A DNA stretch of 64,000 bases from assembly GCA_018402365.1 (NCBI GenBank), contig JAGYJD010000004.1:23507-87506 (forward strand), written 5' to 3'. The notes below the pieces were generated by a model. That model ran no database searches. It was not told where the DNA came from and saw nothing but the letters and a program-made list of their open reading frames with translations. The stretch is from Candidatus Nanopelagicales bacterium (lineage in GTDB: Bacteria; Actinomycetota; Actinomycetes; S36-B12; UBA5976). The translations under genes were made by a program, and so were the position numbers. This document shows positions 60,989 through 64,000 of this stretch, piece by piece; positions within the stretch are counted from its first letter, which is position 1; each line of letters begins with the position of its first letter.

Positions 60989-62418
60989 TGGCTAAACCAC
61001 AATTATGGGGAGCGAGGTTCACTAAATCTATGAGTAACGATTTATTTAAGTTGAGCCGATCCACAGGTTTTGATTGGCGGCTTGCCCCCTATGACATCTT
61101 GCAAACTATGGCTCACGTAGAGGCATTGTTTCAAGAACAAGTTATTTCTCAAGCACAGTACACAAAGTTAAATACAGCCTTGTCTCAAATGCTTAAAGAT
61201 CTCAAAAAAGGAAAATTACTTCCCGCATCAGAAGATGAGGATGTTCACAGTGCTCTTGAAAGAATATTGATTGAACGTGTCCCAGCAGCTGGTGGTTGGG
61301 TGAGGTCTGGAAGAAGTAGAAATGATCAGATTGCCTGCGATTTGAGAATGTATTTACGGGATCAAGTAAGAGAGATAAGTCGTCAAAGTTTGCTTTTGCT
61401 TGAGCTGTTAATGAAACTTGGCGCGCAGCATGCAACCGATCCGGTACCTGGTTATACCCACACGCAAAGAGCGCAGCCCGTAACTTTAGGACATCAATTT
61501 CTATCCCATGCGCAAGCGCTATCTCGGGATTTAGATCGTTATCAAGATTGGGATCATCGGGCCAGCGTTTCCCCGCTGGGGGCAGGGGCCTTGGCAGGTA
61601 GCGGAATTGTCAAACAAACCCGAATGGTGGCGAGCTTATTAGCTTTCGATGATTACAGCAGAAATTCGCTGGACGCAGTAAGTGACCGCGATTTTGTGGC
61701 AGAATTATTATTTGTTATTTCATTACAAGGAATTCACCTTTCAAAAATAGCTGAAGAAATAATTTTGTTTACCACGAAGGAATTCGGCTTCGCAAAACTA
61801 GATGATGCCTGGGGCACTGGATCGAGCATGATGCCGCAAAAGAAAAATGCTGATGGTGCCGAGTTAACGAGAGGTAAAGTGGGACGTCTAATTGGTAATT
61901 TAACTGCCCTTTTGACTACATTAAAAGCGCTACCTTTTGCTTATAATCGCGATTTGCAAGAAGACAAAGAACCAGTTTTCGATTCAGTTGACACTATTTT
62001 GCTTACTCTCCCAGTGATGACGGGAACGTTAGCAAGTATGGAATTTAATCTGGAGAAGTTAGCAAGCGAGGCAGGCACTGGGTTTTCGTTGGCAACTGAA
62101 ATTGCTGACTTTTTAACTTTGCGGGGGATCGATTTTAAAACTGCTCATGAAATTACTGGTCAATGCGTGAAACTGGCTGAAAGTAAGGGAGTTGAACTAG
62201 TCGAACTTTCATTAAGCGATTTAAAAAAGATTAATAAGAATTTGAATGAGGATTTGCTATCGGTTTTGACCGTTAAAGGAAGTATCAATAATCGAACCTC
62301 GGCTAGCGGTACCAGCGTTAGTAGCGTTAAAGCCCAACTGAGGGATCTTGCTAAAAATATTAAGAAACAGAAGTCTTGGGCGAATGAAACGATATTTAGA
62401 AAGTTATCTGATGCATAA
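60988..62418 (+). CDS. argH: argininosuccinate lyase
   Basis: Splits argininosuccinate into arginine and fumarate. The 476-residue fumarase-superfamily protein has RSGRSRNDQIACDLRMYL, PGYTHTQRAQPVTLGH and the signature loop GSSMMPQKKNADGAELTRG. The stop TAA overlaps the tyrS ATG by 8 nt. Confidence 0.97.
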   Translation: MAKPQLWGARFTKSMSNDLFKLSRSTGFDWRLAPYDILQTMAHVEALFQEQVISQAQYTKLNTALSQMLKDLKKGKLLPASEDEDVHSALERILIERVPAAGGWVRSGRSRNDQIACDLRMYLRDQVREISRQSLLLLELLMKLGAQHATDPVPGYTHTQRAQPVTLGHQFLSHAQALSRDLDRYQDWDHRASVSPLGAGALAGSGIVKQTRMVASLLAFDDYSRNSLDAVSDRDFVAELLFVISLQGIHLSKIAEEIILFTTKEFGFAKLDDAWGTGSSMMPQKKNADGAELTRGKVGRLIGNLTALLTTLKALPFAYNRDLQEDKEPVFDSVDTILLTLPVMTGTLASMEFNLEKLASEAGTGFSLATEIADFLTLRGIDFKTAHEITGQCVKLAESKGVELVELSLSDLKKINKNLNEDLLSVLTVKGSINNRTSASGTSVSSVKAQLRDLAKNIKKQKSWANETIFRKLSDA

Positions 62419-63691
62419 GCCTGGAGTCCTGAAAGACCTGAAAGCTCGCAACTTAGTTAATCAAACGACTGATGAAACAGAGTTAGCCAATCACCTTGAT
62501 GCTGGCCCCATCACTTTTTATATTGGTTTTGATCCCACAGCTCCCAGTTTGCATTTAGGAAACCTACTGCAGATTTTACTTGCTAAACGAATGCAGGATT
62601 TTGGGCATAAACCGCTGTTACTTGTAGGTGGCGCTACCGGTTTGATCGGAGATCCAAAGGAGTCGGGTGAGCGTAGTTTAAATGAATTGAAAACTGTTTT
62701 AGACTGGACCGAAAAAATTCAAAAACAAATACAACCCTTTTTTTCTTTCACCGGTGAGAATGCAGCTCTGGTTGTAAATAACATCGAGTGGACGGGAAAG
62801 ATTTCTGCTATTGAGTTACTACGTGATATCGGTAAGCACTTTTCAATAAATCGAATGCTAGAGCGTGAGGCGGTGTCGGCCCGCTTAAACGCAGCCGGTA
62901 TTTCTTACACAGAGTTTTCTTATGCTTTATTGCAAGCCAATGATTATTTTGAATTAAATGAACTATATGACTGCACCCTGCAAACCGGTGGCAGCGATCA
63001 ATGGGGCAACATCACTGCTGGAGTGGATTTTGTAAGACGTAAAGTTTCGAAAAAAGTTCATGCTTTGACTACGCCGCTGTTAACAAAAGCGGATGGAGGA
63101 AAGTTTGGGAAGACAGAAGCAGGGACAGTTTGGTTAAGTAAAGACTTAACCTCTCCATATGCTTTTTATCAATTTTGGATCAACACGGATGACAATGATA
63201 TTGAAAAAATGATGATGGCCTTTAGCATGAAACCAATTGAAGAAATCAAGAATATCTTAAAAATTAACGAAGAGAATCTAGCTGCCCGAGTGGCGCAAAG
63301 AGATTTAGCATTTGAACTGACGAAATTAGTGCATGGTGAAGAAGAGACGCATAAAGTTATCTCGGCAACCAATGCTTTCTTTTCAGATGGTGATCTGAAG
63401 AGTTTGGATGAGAAAACTTTGCTAACAAGTTTGCAAGAAATCAAGTTAGTGTCACTGCCATCTTCACAATTGGGAACACCGCTGGCGGAGCTTTTGGTCT
63501 TGAGCGAGCTGGTGGGCAGTAAAGGGGCGGCAAAAAGGGCCATTGCTGAGGGTGGGGCGTATCTAAATAATGAACGAATCACCGATCCAGAGCAGGTAGT
63601 CACAGAATTGGACCTTTTGGCCGGTGGGGTAGTGATCTTGAGAAGAGGCAAGCGAAATCTAGCTGGGGTCAAATTCGGGGGCCGTGTTTAG
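62411..63691 (+). CDS. tyrS: tyrosyl-tRNA synthetase
   Basis: Class I synthetase charging tRNA-Tyr. The ATG at 62411 (within argH's last codons, ATGCATAA) gives a 426-residue protein beginning HKPGVLKDLKARNLV as in the family; an upstream in-frame start at 62348 would add 21 unconserved residues. HIGH appears as PTAPSLHLGN and KMSKS as KFGKT. An S4 RNA-binding domain closes the protein (SKGAAKRAIAEGGAYLNNER). No T-box precedes it. Confidence 0.96.
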   Translation: MHKPGVLKDLKARNLVNQTTDETELANHLDAGPITFYIGFDPTAPSLHLGNLLQILLAKRMQDFGHKPLLLVGGATGLIGDPKESGERSLNELKTVLDWTEKIQKQIQPFFSFTGENAALVVNNIEWTGKISAIELLRDIGKHFSINRMLEREAVSARLNAAGISYTEFSYALLQANDYFELNELYDCTLQTGGSDQWGNITAGVDFVRRKVSKKVHALTTPLLTKADGGKFGKTEAGTVWLSKDLTSPYAFYQFWINTDDNDIEKMMMAFSMKPIEEIKNILKINEENLAARVAQRDLAFELTKLVHGEEETHKVISATNAFFSDGDLKSLDEKTLLTSLQEIKLVSLPSSQLGTPLAELLVLSELVGSKGAAKRAIAEGGAYLNNERITDPEQVVTELDLLAGGVVILRRGKRNLAGVKFGGRV

Positions 63692-63800
63692 CCCCTCCCT
63701 CTGGGTCAGTTAGACTTCGTAGCCGCAGCATAATTAAAAGTAACGGACACTAGTGGCCGGTTTTAAGAGCAGCGGATCAGCAATAAATCAGTCGCCCTGA

Positions 63801-63822
63801 AACTTCCCCGAAAGGGAAAGTT
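63801..63822 (+). other. GNRA-loop hairpin in the rRNA leader
   Basis: AACTTCCCC-GAAA-GGGAAAGTT forms a stem with one internal mismatch capped by a GAAA tetraloop, just upstream of the boxA-like motif. It probably acts in the nascent rRNA leader. Confidence 0.5.
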
Positions 63823-63839
63823 GAGTGCGCGCCTGTAAC

Positions 63840-63860
63840 TTGAGAACTCAATAGTGTGCC
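63840..63860 (+). promoter_or_regulatory. boxA-type antitermination motif of the rRNA leader
   Basis: TTGAGAACTCAATAGTGTGC matches the conserved sequence found upstream of 16S rRNA in mycobacteria and other actinobacteria, where the Nus antitermination factors act. It is the strongest evidence that an rrn operon follows. Confidence 0.75.
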
Positions 63861-63989
63861 GAAAGTCAATGCCAAATACCCCCGAGGTTGAGGCGGCGTA
63901 AGCCATTTCAATTTAGGGAATTCCTTTGGTTTGACAATTTATATAAGCAGACAGCTTAAAATCTTGTCAGCCTAAGATCAACTCATACT

Positions 63990-64000
63990 TTAATGGAGAG
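63990..64000 (+). rRNA. rrs: 16S ribosomal RNA, first 11 nucleotides (cut by window edge)
   Basis: TTAATGGAGAG aligns with the E. coli 16S start AAATTGAAGAG, which continues TTTGATC in all bacteria. Together with the leader motif 130 nt upstream, this places the 5' end of 16S rRNA at the window edge. The mature end is uncertain by a few bases. Confidence 0.7.

Larger units (their letters stand above)
63692..63989 (+). other. rRNA operon promoter and leader region
   Basis: No coding frame fits this 298-nt stretch. It holds a weak inverted repeat GGGGC/GCCCC at the tyrS end (63677-63695), a TAGACT at 63711-63716 that could be a -10 box (TTAGCC 17 nt upstream), a GAAA-loop hairpin (63801-63822), the actinobacterial rrn leader motif at 63840-63860, and a TTGACA (63931-63936) plus GACAA/TTGTC pairing that may belong to pre-16S processing. 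Promoter positions are tentative. Confidence 0.7.

Noticed and set aside
1..64000. Mobile element, prophage, CRISPR array or defence system
   Set aside because: No transposase, integrase, terminal repeats or regularly spaced repeats were seen. The gene order is conserved housekeeping throughout, so I do not claim a new system.

Overview
The window is a dense, conserved housekeeping stretch of a low-to-mid G+C actinobacterium. I base this on the gene order (pyr - mIHF - gmk - rpoZ - coaBC - metK - priA - def - fmt - rsmB - rpe - rib - hisE/G - infC - pheST - arg), an actinobacterial-type integration host factor, the helicase-less PriA, the HGxTPAAWT small membrane protein, a PyrR-binding leader and the typical actinobacterial 16S leader at the right edge. 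The A+T-leaning composition, near-absent intergenic DNA and many 1-4 nt gene overlaps suggest a streamlined freshwater lineage such as Nanopelagicales (acI). That placement is inference.

Layout. 1-524: 5' part of ileS (minus). 581-5646: lspA, rluD, dnaE. 5643-6311: a LON-domain protein (minus), divergent from the histidine/tryptophan block at 6366-16467 (hisD C B H A F I, trpE, a small membrane protein, trpC B A). 16511-18008: thioredoxin-fold protein and VIT-type transporter. 18083-25511: gltB, gltD, pyk. 25547-35210: PyrR-controlled UMP operon (pyrR B C, carA B, pyrK, pyrD, pyrF). 35240-43739: mihF, gmk, rpoZ, coaBC, metK, priA, def, fmt, rsmB. 43736-47701: a badly corrupted rpe, then ribD, ribE, ribBA, ribH. 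47716-49435: hisE, hisG, an SseB-like protein. 49461-51488: infC, rpmI, rplT, rRNA methyltransferase. 51513-55083: pheS, pheT. 55083-62418: argC J B D R G H behind an ArgR-box-like promoter. 62411-63691: tyrS. 63692-64000: rRNA leader ending at the first nucleotides of 16S rRNA.

The genes supply amino acids (His, Trp, Glu, Arg), pyrimidines, riboflavin, CoA and SAM, plus translation and replication functions. hisA is probably the bifunctional HisA/TrpF isomerase, since no trpF accompanies the trp genes. argF is absent from its usual place between argD and argR.

The main surprise is sequence integrity. lspA, dnaE, the VIT gene, hisG and pheT carry one to three small indels, mostly at homopolymers. 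A patch of about 0.9 kb (43490-44390) has indels every few tens of bases, wrecking the 3' end of rsmB and all of rpe, although both remain recognisable by piecing frames together. Assembly or read error is the likeliest cause. No mobile element, CRISPR array, tRNA gene or novel multi-gene system was found.
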